In this document: in pieces, positions 1 through 5,595 of the stretch
How the letters are laid out: each line of letters starts with the position of its first letter
Position numbering within the stretch: position 1 is the stretch's first letter
Assembly: GCA_023381945.1 (NCBI GenBank)
Contig: JAMCQY010000344.1
Span: 1 to 8,083, forward strand
From: Deltaproteobacteria bacterium
Lineage (GTDB): Bacteria; Desulfobacterota; Desulfobaccia; Desulfobaccales; 0-14-0-80-60-11
Direction of reading: 5' to 3'
Length of the DNA stretch: 8,083 bases
The notes under the pieces: generated by a model
The model's input: only the letters and a program-made list of their open reading frames with translations
What the model was told of the DNA's origin: nothing
Databases searched by the model: none
Program-made: the position numbers and the translations under genes

Positions 1-1
1 G

Positions 2-346
2 CGGCAGAAGGTGCACGTCGGCAACTTTGTGGAGGTAAAGAAATCGGTGCTCCATGAAGGGGTTAAGGCCGGGCATCTCACCTACCTGGGGGACGCTGAT
101 GTCGGCGCCGGGACCAACATCGGGGCCGGCACCATCACCTGCAACTTTGACGGGGAGAAAAAGCATCGCACCATTATCGGCGAAAGGGCCTTTATTGGCA
201 GCAACACTGCTTTAGTGGCGCCGGTGACGTTGGGCGCCGGGGCTTACATCGGGGCCGGTTCCACCATCACCGACGAGGTGCCCCCGGGAAAGCTGGCCAT
301 CGCCCGGGGCCGCCAGGTGAACCTGGAGCGGAAGAAGAAGAAATAA
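2..346 (+). CDS. glmU: GlmU, C-terminal acetyltransferase part (5' end outside window)
   Basis: Bifunctional GlmU acetylates glucosamine-1-phosphate with acetyl-CoA and then uridylylates the product to UDP-GlcNAc, the cytoplasmic precursor of peptidoglycan and LPS. Only the last 114 residues are in the window; the frame is open through the left edge, so the GTG at 11 is an internal Val codon. The visible part is the left-handed beta-helix acetyltransferase domain. It shows the family strings [35 protein letters not shown] and LVAPVT, with hexapeptide-repeat spacing of small and aliphatic residues. The His of AGHLTYLG matches the catalytic His (H363 of E. coli), and the Asn of TCNFDG is the usual substrate/CoA-site Asn. 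It ends in a lysine-rich tail like that of E. coli GlmU. The next gene starts 6 bp after the stop and glmS lies one gene further on, so the pathway genes are clustered. The N-terminal uridyltransferase domain cannot be assessed. Confidence 0.96.
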   Translation, partial: RQKVHVGNFVEVKKSVLHEGVKAGHLTYLGDADVGAGTNIGAGTITCNFDGEKKHRTIIGERAFIGSNTALVAPVTLGAGAYIGAGSTITDEVPPGKLAIARGRQVNLERKKKK

Positions 347-352
347 ACCTTC

Positions 353-1000
353 ATGGTTACAGCAGGAAGCCGACCTCAGACAGGACTAAGGTTGCGGCTG
401 TGGGGGCGGCGGGTTCTGGCAACCTGGCTATGCTTGCTGCGGACGTGCGCGGAACGACGTGAACCTGCCGTACCCATCCAGGGTGCAACCGAGGCCGGCG
501 CCAAGGAATTTCAGGCGGATAATGAAAGGCGGCAAGAGGAATTGCACCGGATCTTCGCCCCCTATTACCTGTACTGTCCCGCCTGTGGCAGCGAGTGCTG
601 CCGGGAGCCGGAGATTCCCTTCAGCGCGCTGGACGATGTTCTTTACGGAGTAAAGGTCTCGCCGGTCCTTGACCTGGGAAAAAGGAAGCAGGGATATCTC
701 TATTGTTTCCGGGGGTCTTATTTGGGCCGTAAACTCAAAAGATTTACATCTGCCGATGGCCCCTGGCCGGAGCAGACAGAAAGCGCCGGTATCTCTGTCT
801 GTCCGGCCTTGACCAAAGGGGGCTGTAGTCTGCCTTGGGGGAAACGCCCCGCGGTCTGCGTATTTTGTGCCTGTCCACAAATCCTGGCGGAGATGGGTTG
901 GTCGGACTTTGGCCGCTACTTTTGGGCAAACCTGAAATATCTTAGCCATCTTACCCGGGCCTTGGGAAGGGCAAGACGGGGTTGGGCGCATTGGTTCTAA
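353..1000 (+). CDS. Cysteine-rich YkgJ-like (putative Zn/Fe-chelating) protein, start uncertain
   Basis: A 215-residue frame with ten cysteines in the region I trust (about residue 50 onward). There is a CPACGSECC cluster (C75, C78, C82, C83), a single C118, then C150, C158, and a C-terminal group C169, C172, C174 in RPAVCVFCACP. The order of cysteine cluster, later Cys, G-G-C-S-L, then R-P-x-x-C with more Cys resembles the CxxCxxCC/YkgJ family, thought to bind zinc or an Fe-S cluster. Here the first cluster has one extra spacer residue (CxxCxxxCC). No enzymatic function can be assigned. The ATG at 353 has no good Shine-Dalgarno, and the first 45 or so residues are rich in Arg, Trp and Leu and look non-coding. 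No other in-frame ATG precedes the Cys cluster. A TTG at 542 follows AGAGGA, but too closely to be convincing. The gene sits 6 bp after glmU and 43 bp before glmS, so it is probably co-transcribed. It could also be a decayed or frameshifted gene at its 5' end. Confidence 0.65.
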   Translation: MVTAGSRPQTGLRLRLWGRRVLATWLCLLRTCAERREPAVPIQGATEAGAKEFQADNERRQEELHRIFAPYYLYCPACGSECCREPEIPFSALDDVLYGVKVSPVLDLGKRKQGYLYCFRGSYLGRKLKRFTSADGPWPEQTESAGISVCPALTKGGCSLPWGKRPAVCVFCACPQILAEMGWSDFGRYFWANLKYLSHLTRALGRARRGWAHWF

Positions 1001-1043
1001 AAACTTTGGCTGGAATTTATTCTATTAGAGGCGAGAGGTAATT

Positions 1044-2873
1044 ATGTGCGGGATTATTGGATACTTGGGGCCCCAGGAGGCCATGCCCATCATTCTGGAT
1101 GGCCTGAAACGCCTGGAGTATCGGGGCTATGATTCGGCGGGGATGGCGGTGATCAGCGATCACGGTCTGGGCATTCGCCGCAGTGTGGGCAAATTGATCG
1201 AACTGGACAAGCTGCTGCGCCGGGAGCCCCTGCCGGGCCAGGTCGGAATCGGCCACACCCGCTGGGCCACCCACGGCCGCCCTTCCGAAACCAACGCCCA
1301 CCCCCATTTGGTGGATTCCATCGCGGTGGTACATAACGGTATTATCGAAAACTATTTAGAGGTGAAGGAAGATCTCCTCAAGGATGGCCACAAGTTTTCT
1401 TCGGAGACCGACACCGAGATCATTTCCCACCTCATTGCCAAATATCTGCGCGAGGGCGCGGAGTATTTGGAAGCGGTGCGCCGAACCCTGGAGACCGTCC
1501 GCGGCTCTTATGCCCTGGGCATCGTCAATACTCAAGAACCCCGGATGCTGGTGGCGGCTCGCAAGGAAAGCCCCCTGATCCTGGGCCTGGGTGAGGGTGA
1601 ATATTTCCTGGCTTCGGATATCCCGGCCATCCTGCCCTATACCCGGCAGGTGATTTTCCTGGAAGATTACGACCTGGTGGTGCTCAAAGACGGCGGTTAT
1701 CAGATTTTGGGCCGGGACGGACAACCGGTGCAACGCCAGGTGAACCATATCACCTGGAGCCCGGCCATGGCCGAAAAAGCTGGCTACAAGCACTTCATGC
1801 AGAAGGAGATTTTCGAGCAGCCCCGGGCCTTGATCGACACCTTCCGGGGCCGGATTAACCCGGACCTGGGGGAGGTGATCCTGGAGGAATTCCGCCTTAC
1901 CGATCAAGACGTCAAAAACCTGCGCAAGATTTTCCTGGTGGCCTGCGGCACCTCTTTTCATGCGGCTATGGTAGGGAAATTCCTCATTGAAAGCCTGTGC
2001 CGTCTGCCGGTGGAGATCGATCTGGGCTCCGAGTTCCGCTATCGCGAGCCCTTGGTGGATGCCCAAACCCTGTTGATCCCCATTTCCCAATCCGGGGAAA
2101 CCGCGGATACCCGGGCCGGGCTGTCGGCGGGCAAGGAACTGGGGGCCAAGTCCCTGGCCATTGTCAACGCGGTGGGCTCGAGCATCGCCCGGGAAGCGGA
2201 TACGGTATTCTACACCCACGCCGGACCCGAGATCGGCGTGGCCTCCACCAAGGCCTTCACCACCCAACTGGTGGCCCTTTATCTCATTTCCCTGTTTCTG
2301 GCCGCGAAGCTGGGGCGAATTACTAGGGACCAGGTGCGCCACCGGCTGGCTGATTTAATGAAGTTGCCCACCTGGGTGCAGGAGACCCTGGACATGGATG
2401 TCCAGACCCGGGAAACGGCGCGGCAATACGTGGAGGCCAAGAACTTTCTGTATCTGGGGCGGGGCCTCCACTTCCCCATCGCCCTGGAAGGGGCCTTGAA
2501 ACTAAAGGAGATTTCTTATATCCACGCCGAAGGCTACGCGGCCGGAGAAATGAAGCATGGCCCCATTGCCCTCATTGACCGGGAGATGCCGGTGGTGGTC
2601 CTGGCCACCCGCAGTCCGGTGCTGGAGAAGATCCAGGGGAATATCGAAGAAGTGGCGGCCCGGGGCGGGCGGATTATTGCCCTGACCGAAGAGGACAACT
2701 ACCAGGTGCGGGAGCGGGTGGAGAACGTCATCACCGTGCCCAGCGTGCCGCTGGAACTTTCGCCCATCGTCCTGGTGACCCCGCTGCAAATGTTGGCGTA
2801 TCATATCGCCGATCTGCGCGGCACAGATGTGGACCAGCCCCGCAACCTGGCCAAGAGCGTGACGGTGGAGTAG
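1044..2873 (+). CDS. glmS: Glutamine--fructose-6-phosphate aminotransferase (isomerizing)
   Basis: Converts fructose-6-phosphate plus glutamine to glucosamine-6-phosphate, the entry step to UDP-GlcNAc; cytoplasmic. At 609 residues it has the length of E. coli GlmS. It begins MCGIIGYLG: Cys2 becomes the N-terminal nucleophile of the class II glutamine amidotransferase domain (about 1-220). That domain also shows RLEYRGYDSAG, HTRWATHG (residues 71-78) and HNGIIENY. Two SIS sugar-isomerase domains follow, marked by ACGTSFHAA, PISQSGETADT, STKAFTTQ and MKHGPIALID. The C-terminal tail NLAKSVTVE contains K604, equivalent to the lysine that forms the Schiff base with the sugar. The start is set by GAGAGG at 1033-1038, five bases before the ATG. 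Only 43 bp separate it from the preceding gene, so there is no room for a glmS ribozyme, and I see no strong private promoter. The long open frames on the opposite strand and in other frames are compositional shadows. Confidence 0.98.
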   Translation: MCGIIGYLGPQEAMPIILDGLKRLEYRGYDSAGMAVISDHGLGIRRSVGKLIELDKLLRREPLPGQVGIGHTRWATHGRPSETNAHPHLVDSIAVVHNGIIENYLEVKEDLLKDGHKFSSETDTEIISHLIAKYLREGAEYLEAVRRTLETVRGSYALGIVNTQEPRMLVAARKESPLILGLGEGEYFLASDIPAILPYTRQVIFLEDYDLVVLKDGGYQILGRDGQPVQRQVNHITWSPAMAEKAGYKHFMQKEIFEQPRALIDTFRGRINPDLGEVILEEFRLTDQDVKNLRKIFLVACGTSFHAAMVGKFLIESLCRLPVEIDLGSEFRYREPLVDAQTLLIPISQSGETADTRAGLSAGKELGAKSLAIVNAVGSSIAREADTVFYTHAGPEIGVASTKAFTTQLVALYLISLFLAAKLGRITRDQVRHRLADLMKLPTWVQETLDMDVQTRETARQYVEAKNFLYLGRGLHFPIALEGALKLKEISYIHAEGYAAGEMKHGPIALIDREMPVVVLATRSPVLEKIQGNIEEVAARGGRIIALTEEDNYQVRERVENVITVPSVPLELSPIVLVTPLQMLAYHIADLRGTDVDQPRNLAKSVTVE

Positions 2874-2884
2874 GATTGTATTTC

Positions 2885-2919
2885 GGGGAGGGCAGGGGGC
2901 TGGCTCCCTGGCCCTCCCC
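2885..2919. terminator. GC-rich hairpin between convergent genes, probable bidirectional terminator
   Basis: GGGGAGGGC at 2885-2893 is perfectly complementary to GCCCTCCCC at 2911-2919. The stem can extend by AGGG (2894-2897) with CCCT (2906-2909) if G2910 is bulged. The loop is about 8 nt. It starts 12 bp after the glmS stop and ends 5 bp before the stop of the convergent minus-strand gene, the expected place for a shared terminator. T-runs after the stem are short and interrupted on both strands, so efficiency as an intrinsic terminator is uncertain. Confidence 0.6.
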
Positions 2920-2924
2920 CACAA

Positions 2925-3209
2925 TCATTTCTTTAACAGCGCAAAGCGCGGCCGGCGGATGGATTGGTGGTGGCAGATGGGGCAGCGGGACGGAATGGTG
3001 AGACGTTCCCGCTTCTTAAAGACAAAGCCGCAATTTTTGCAGACCGCCGGGATTATCTGAAACCGGTAACCCGGCCCTGGGGCCCGGGCGATGTGGGTCA
3101 GGTGGTCCAGGACATCTTTCTCCGGCAGCGACAGGCGCTGGGAGAGTTCCAGGCTGGAATGGCTTTCCTCCAGCAACAATTCCTTGATCATTTGGCGCAG
3201 GGTGTTCAT
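2925..3209 (-). CDS. Small winged-helix + zinc-ribbon putative transcriptional regulator
   Basis: A 94-residue protein in two parts. Residues 1-45 look like a helix-turn-helix of the ArsR/MarR type: an initial helix, then SLELSQRLSLPEKDVLDHL, a recognisable 'choose-the-operator' helix pair with Leu/Ile core spacing. Residues 55-80 form a zinc ribbon with C57-x2-C60 and C76-x2-C79, within AVCKNCGFVFKKRERL and SRCPICHH. A basic tail follows. This is the layout of the predicted regulators described as HTH fused to Zn-ribbon (COG3357-like), found in archaea and some anaerobic bacteria; the function is mostly unproven. The ribbon may sense or simply hold zinc. The ATG at 3209 has no clear Shine-Dalgarno; a second in-frame ATG lies six codons in. 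It is divergent from panE with a 113-bp gap, so it may regulate itself and panE (inference). It converges on glmS. Confidence 0.8.
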   Translation of the reverse strand: MNTLRQMIKELLLEESHSSLELSQRLSLPEKDVLDHLTHIARAPGPGYRFQIIPAVCKNCGFVFKKRERLTIPSRCPICHHQSIRRPRFALLKK

Positions 3210-3322
3210 GATTTAGAACCGGGATGGTCATTTATATCAGTCCAATTAACCAGCCTTTTAATAGAAAAACAATAAACCAAAAACTCGAAACTCGAAACTC
3301 GAAACTAAAAACCGTCTTTCAC
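3210..3322. promoter_or_regulatory. AT-rich divergent intergenic region (promoters of regulator and panE)
   Basis: This 113-bp gap between two divergent genes must hold the start signals of both unless transcription reads in from outside. It is much richer in A/T than the coding flanks. TATAAA read on the minus strand (plus positions 3231-3236) lies about 22 bases ahead of the minus-strand ATG and is a possible -10, but no good -35 sits 17 bp upstream of it. For panE I see only general A/T richness (around 3256-3280) and the heptamer repeat. No convincing dyad operator was found apart from the repeat. Confidence 0.35.
3281..3306. repeat. Heptanucleotide tandem repeat (AAACTCG), about 3.7 copies
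   Basis: Three perfect copies of AAACTCG at 3281-3287, 3288-3294 and 3295-3301 are followed by a partial copy AAACT at 3302-3306. The array lies 16 bp ahead of the panE ATG, where an untranslated leader or promoter spacer would be. If the open frame upstream of panE were translated, the repeat would encode a low-complexity KLETRNSK-like stretch, which argues that the longer N-terminal reading is an artefact. I have an impression that similar Leu-Glu-Thr-Arg-Asn-Ser-Lys phrases occur widely in intergenic DNA of Desulfobacterota; this is memory, not a search. Confidence 0.85.
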
Positions 3323-4279
3323 ATGCGTTATCTCATTGCCGGAACCGGGGCCCTGGGCTCAGTCTTTGCTGGCCTGTTGCAACACTCCGGCCATGAAGTG
3401 GCTTGCCTGGGCCGGGGTGAGCATTTTGAGCAGGCCAGTCGCCAAGGATTGGAGATTGATGGTATTTGGGGAAATTTTCGGATCGGTCCTCTTACCGCCG
3501 CGCCCCTCGAACCCGAAAACGATGCGCCCTATGAGGTTATCCTGCTCTGCGTCAAATCTTTTGACACTCAGGAGGCCTGCCGGCAGTTGAGAGGCAGGCT
3601 GGCACCTCAGGGACTGATCGTTTCTGTGCAAAACGGCCTGGGCAACCTGGAAATCATTGCCCGGGAGTTTGGGGAGTCACGAACCATCGGAGCCCGGGTC
3701 ATCTTCGGGGCCCATATCAAACAGCCGGGGGTGGTCACGGTCACGGTGTATGCGGCACCGGTGCTGCTGGGGGCCATGGACCGGAAGCTTTCCGGCGAAA
3801 AGCTGTCCCGGGTGGCGGCGGATCTTAACCGGGCCGGCATCCCCACCGAGGTGGTGGCCGAGATCATCCCGCACCTGTGGGACAAGGTCCTGTATAACTG
3901 TGCCTTGAATCCGCTGGGGGCCATTTTGGGAGCGCCATACGGCGCTCTGGGTGACGACCCCCAGACCCGGGAATTGATGCGGCTGATCATCAAGGAGATT
4001 TATGAAGTGGCCAGTGCCAAGGGCATTACCTTGCATTATCCGGAAGCAGCCGTCTATTTCCGGCATTTCCTGGAAGACCTGGTACCCCCTACTGCGGCGC
4101 ATTGGCCCTCCATGTGGCAGGATCTGCAGGCCGGGCGGCGCACGGAAATCGAGGCGCTCAACGGCGCAATTTGCCGGTATGGCCGGGAGATGCGGGTAGC
4201 CACCCCTTATAATGAGACCATGAGCCGCCTGATCCGGTTTTTAGAAAATAGATTGACCCGCCTCGCTGATTCCCATTAG
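3323..4279 (+). CDS. panE: 2-dehydropantoate 2-reductase (ketopantoate reductase)
   Basis: Reduces ketopantoate to pantoate with NADPH in the pantothenate/coenzyme A pathway; cytoplasmic. The 318-residue protein has an N-terminal Rossmann fold starting MRYLIAGTGALGS (GxGxxG at 7-12) and a C-terminal helical ApbA domain. Residues matching E. coli PanE functional positions are K78 (LLCVKSF), N104 (VQNG), K188 and N192 (DKVLYNCALNPL), S263 (PSMWQDL) and E275 (TEIEALNG). The 12-residue distance between S263 and E275 equals that in E. coli. The frame is open upstream to an ATG at 3224, but those 33 extra residues are low complexity and encoded partly by the heptamer repeat, and the Rossmann fold normally starts at the N-terminus; I therefore chose 3323. 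No Shine-Dalgarno precedes it, which is odd. The family also includes paralogues of unknown substrate, so panE activity is likely but not certain. A small gene follows after 24 bp. Confidence 0.9.
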   Translation: MRYLIAGTGALGSVFAGLLQHSGHEVACLGRGEHFEQASRQGLEIDGIWGNFRIGPLTAAPLEPENDAPYEVILLCVKSFDTQEACRQLRGRLAPQGLIVSVQNGLGNLEIIAREFGESRTIGARVIFGAHIKQPGVVTVTVYAAPVLLGAMDRKLSGEKLSRVAADLNRAGIPTEVVAEIIPHLWDKVLYNCALNPLGAILGAPYGALGDDPQTRELMRLIIKEIYEVASAKGITLHYPEAAVYFRHFLEDLVPPTAAHWPSMWQDLQAGRRTEIEALNGAICRYGREMRVATPYNETMSRLIRFLENRLTRLADSH

Positions 4280-4303
4280 GATACCTGCTAAAGGAAGCTC
4301 GTC

Positions 4304-4507
4304 ATGGTCAAGATGGGACAAAATAGTCTATGTCCCCGCTGCGGAGAAGGGAAGATACACCGGATACACCGCCGCAGGTGGATGCGCCATTTTCCCCAGA
4401 GCAAACTTTTCCGCTGCGAGAGTTGCCGGGCTCGATTCCTCACTTTATTCGGCTGGGCCGTCAGATTGCCGGGAAAGCCCGGTACCGAAGATTCTAGAGG
4501 TGGATAG
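4304..4507 (+). CDS. Small zinc-ribbon protein, function unknown
   Basis: A 67-residue protein with one zinc-ribbon: C10-x2-C13 (CPRCGEGKIHR) and C38-x2-C41 (FRCESCRARFL). The linker between is very basic and carries the RRWMRHFP-SKLFRC pattern seen in a family of short bacterial zinc-ribbon proteins, often downstream of unrelated genes. Start choice is firm: AAGGAAG at 4291-4297 lies six bases before the ATG. It begins 24 bp after panE on the same strand, so it is likely the distal gene of that transcript. The basic surface suggests nucleic-acid or ribosome binding, but that is inference. No enzymatic motif and no membrane segment. Confidence 0.75.
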   Translation: MVKMGQNSLCPRCGEGKIHRIHRRRWMRHFPQSKLFRCESCRARFLTLFGWAVRLPGKPGTEDSRGG

Positions 4508-4534
4508 TGAGAATGCCGGCTCTGCCTGCAATTT

Positions 4535-4575
4535 TGGTTTAAAATCCCAAAAGCAAACCACCTCACAGCAGGTGG
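4535..4575 (-). terminator. Probable terminator of sodC (minus strand)
   Basis: CCACCT (4558-4563) and AGGTGG (4570-4575) form a perfect 6-bp stem with a 6-nt loop. Read on the minus strand the stem is followed by TTTGCTTTTGGGATTTT, a T-rich tail suitable for sodC, whose stop lies about 105 bp upstream. On the plus strand no T-run follows, so it would not serve the convergent small zinc-ribbon gene well. A second hairpin, CTCAGG (4578-4583) with CCTGAG (4588-4593), stands beside it without a T-run. TGGTTT (4535-4540) can pair with AAACCA (4555-4560), an alternative fold that competes for the base of the main stem. The rest of the 173-bp gap (4508-4680) shows nothing else I can name. Confidence 0.5.
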
Positions 4576-4675
4576 CTCTCAGGCAGCCCTGAGCTTAGCG
4601 CCAATCCTTCTCTTATTCAGCGAGTGAGTGAAACTGCGGGGGCAAATCTTTCCCGTTCGCCGCCTCTCCGGAGAA

Positions 4676-4693
4676 GATTACTATTTAGTAATC
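4676..4693. repeat. Perfect 8-bp inverted repeat over the sodC stop codon
   Basis: GATTACTA (4676-4683) and TAGTAATC (4686-4693) are exact reverse complements separated by TT. It covers the sodC stop codon (minus-strand TAG at 4681-4683) and the last codons. It is A/T-rich and has no T-tail, so it is not an intrinsic terminator; it could stabilise the mRNA 3' end or be chance. Confidence 0.6.
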
Positions 4694-5205
4694 GCGCCGC
4701 AGGCGATGCGGCCTCCGGCGTTCCCGGCGGGGTCAGTCATCTCGTCGTCGGCTTTCTCATGAATGACCAGGGACGTGCCGCCGGGTTGAAAGAGGGAGTT
4801 CTTCTCCCCGTCCTTCAGGGTGACCAGTTTGGCCACCACGGAAACGGTGGCCTTGCCGTCCGGGCCTACCGTTATATTAGGTAAATCGCCGGCGTGGGGG
4901 CCTTGGGGATTCTTCAGGCCATGCTGCTTGTTAAAGGGATTGAAATGGCCGCCGGCGCTCATGAAATCAGGGCCATGGCAGTCTCCTTTTTCATGAATAT
5001 GGAAGGCGTGCACCCCGGGGGGAAGATTTTCCATGCTCAGGTCGAGCTTCACCCCGTCGGCGGTTTGGGTCAATTTTGCTTCTCCAACCTTCTGTCCCTG
5101 GTTGTTCTGCAAGGTTGCCTTGGCCTGCTGGGACGTGGATTCGCCGCAGGCCCAAATCAACGCCACCGCTAAAACCACTGCCGTCGCCATGATTTTGACT
5201 TTCAT
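4681..5205 (-). CDS. sodC: Cu/Zn superoxide dismutase, predicted lipoprotein
   Basis: Dismutates superoxide outside the cytoplasm. The 174 residues include a signal region (positive start, hydrophobic 6-19) ending IWAC; Cys20 is the likely lipidated residue, although Trp at -2 is an unusual lipobox choice. The metal site is complete: copper ligands H69, H71 (HAFHIH), bridging H87 (GGHFNP) and H149 (LVIHEKADD); zinc ligands H87, H95, H104 (PHAGDLPN) and D107. C76 and C169 can form the conserved disulfide, and R166 in GGRIACG corresponds to the active-site arginine. Start choice is firm: AGGAGG ends seven bases before the ATG. The stop codon lies inside an 8-bp inverted repeat (4676-4693). Upstream is the palindromic repeat at 5241-5420, so its promoter must lie in or beyond that element. 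A downstream terminator is predicted near 4558-4575. It lies on the same strand as the metal importer genes but is separated by 390 bp. Confidence 0.95.
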   Translation of the reverse strand: MKVKIMATAVVLAVALIWACGESTSQQAKATLQNNQGQKVGEAKLTQTADGVKLDLSMENLPPGVHAFHIHEKGDCHGPDFMSAGGHFNPFNKQHGLKNPQGPHAGDLPNITVGPDGKATVSVVAKLVTLKDGEKNSLFQPGGTSLVIHEKADDEMTDPAGNAGGRIACGAITK

Positions 5206-5240
5206 CCTTTGGCCTCCTTTGAATTTCTGCTACGAATCGT

Positions 5241-5420
5241 ATTTTTATACCAGTATGCCAAAAATTTCTTCTGAATGCGGTCTTTTGAAATCCCCCTAAA
5301 TCCCCCTTTTCAAGGGGGGACTTTCAAAGGAAATCCGTAAGTTATCCCCTTTAAACAGAGGAGGAAGAGGGATTTGGAGGCACCATAGAGGAAAAAAGTT
5401 TTGGCATTCACTATAATTTA
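5241..5420. repeat. Imperfect palindromic intergenic element, about 180 bp (MITE/foldback-like)
   Basis: Matching blocks on the two arms share one symmetry axis near 5331. ATGCCAAAA (5255-5263) pairs with TTTTGGCAT (5399-5407). AAATCCC (5288-5294) pairs with GGGATTT (5369-5375). AAGGGG (5312-5317) pairs with CCCCTT (5346-5351). TATA (5246-5249) mirrors TATA (5412-5415). The coordinate sums are all 10661-10663, which chance hairpins would not give. Nested inside the left arm is a 7-bp hairpin, CCCCCTT (5302-5308) with AAGGGGG (5312-5318), and a direct repeat of AAATCCCCCT (5288-5297 and 5298-5307). The right arm is less C/G-pure, as if decayed. It encodes no protein. C-rich AATCCCCC-type palindromes are, to my recollection, abundant between genes in several bacterial genomes; a transposase elsewhere would be needed for mobility. 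It lies between sodC and the metal importer operon. Confidence 0.7.
5242..5266 (-). promoter_or_regulatory. Weak promoter-like motifs upstream of sodC
   Basis: On the minus strand TTGGCA (plus 5256-5261) is one base off a consensus -35 and TATAAA (plus 5244-5249) is one base off a -10, but the spacer is only 6 bp, so they cannot work as one sigma-70 promoter. Either could be half of a promoter with a poor partner. The motifs lie at the left tip of the palindromic element, about 40-55 bp before the sodC ATG. No clear Fur/Zur-type dyad is visible. Confidence 0.25.
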
Positions 5421-5595
5421 AGACGCCCACGCCCGGAATCCACCTGCCAGGTAGAAAAAAGAGAGGCTGGAAAGTCGTGCGTCGATTAACCTGTCCAAGA
5501 AGATAGAGCAGGAGCTTAGAAACGCCCCTAGGAAAATTGGCTATGACCGCTCATATGCGATGGGAGATATTTATGTGGCGCCGCGGGCAGTTGGC
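5421..5595. other. Gene-free spacer between palindromic element and importer operon
   Basis: With 5206-5420 this makes a 390-bp stretch without a supported gene. The only local structure is a short dyad, ACCT-GCC-AGGT at 5442-5452, with a poly-A run just after it on the plus strand; on the minus strand the T-run precedes rather than follows the stem, so it is not a usual terminator for the importer operon. A start-less open frame crosses part of it. I see no RNA gene signature. Confidence 0.5.

Noticed and set aside
428..991. A 187-codon open frame antisense to the cysteine-rich gene
   Set aside because: No recognisable motif. The plus-strand frame carries a family-like cysteine pattern, so the antisense frame is taken as a shadow.
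1001..1043. A glmS ribozyme/riboswitch before glmS
   Set aside because: The gap is only 43 bp, too short for the ribozyme, which is also mainly known from Gram-positive bacteria.
1356..2342. A 328-codon open frame antisense to glmS
   Set aside because: It lies wholly inside the strongly supported glmS gene; its translation is rich in Gly, His and Gln without a recognisable domain, as expected for a shadow frame in GC-rich DNA.
3281..3306. CRISPR-like repeat array
   Set aside because: The unit is only 7 bp with no spacers; it is a simple tandem repeat.
3224..3322. N-terminal extension of panE from the ATG at 3224
   Set aside because: The 33 extra residues are low complexity and partly encoded by the heptamer repeat; the Rossmann fold begins properly at 3323.
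5401..5417. Complete sigma-70 promoter TTGGCA / TATAAT on the plus strand
   Set aside because: Both hexamers are near consensus but only 5 bp apart, and no plus-strand gene follows.
5442..5452. ACCT-GCC-AGGT dyad as terminator of the importer operon
   Set aside because: The stem is only 4 bp, lies about 145 bp after the stop, and on the minus strand the T-run is on the wrong side of the stem.
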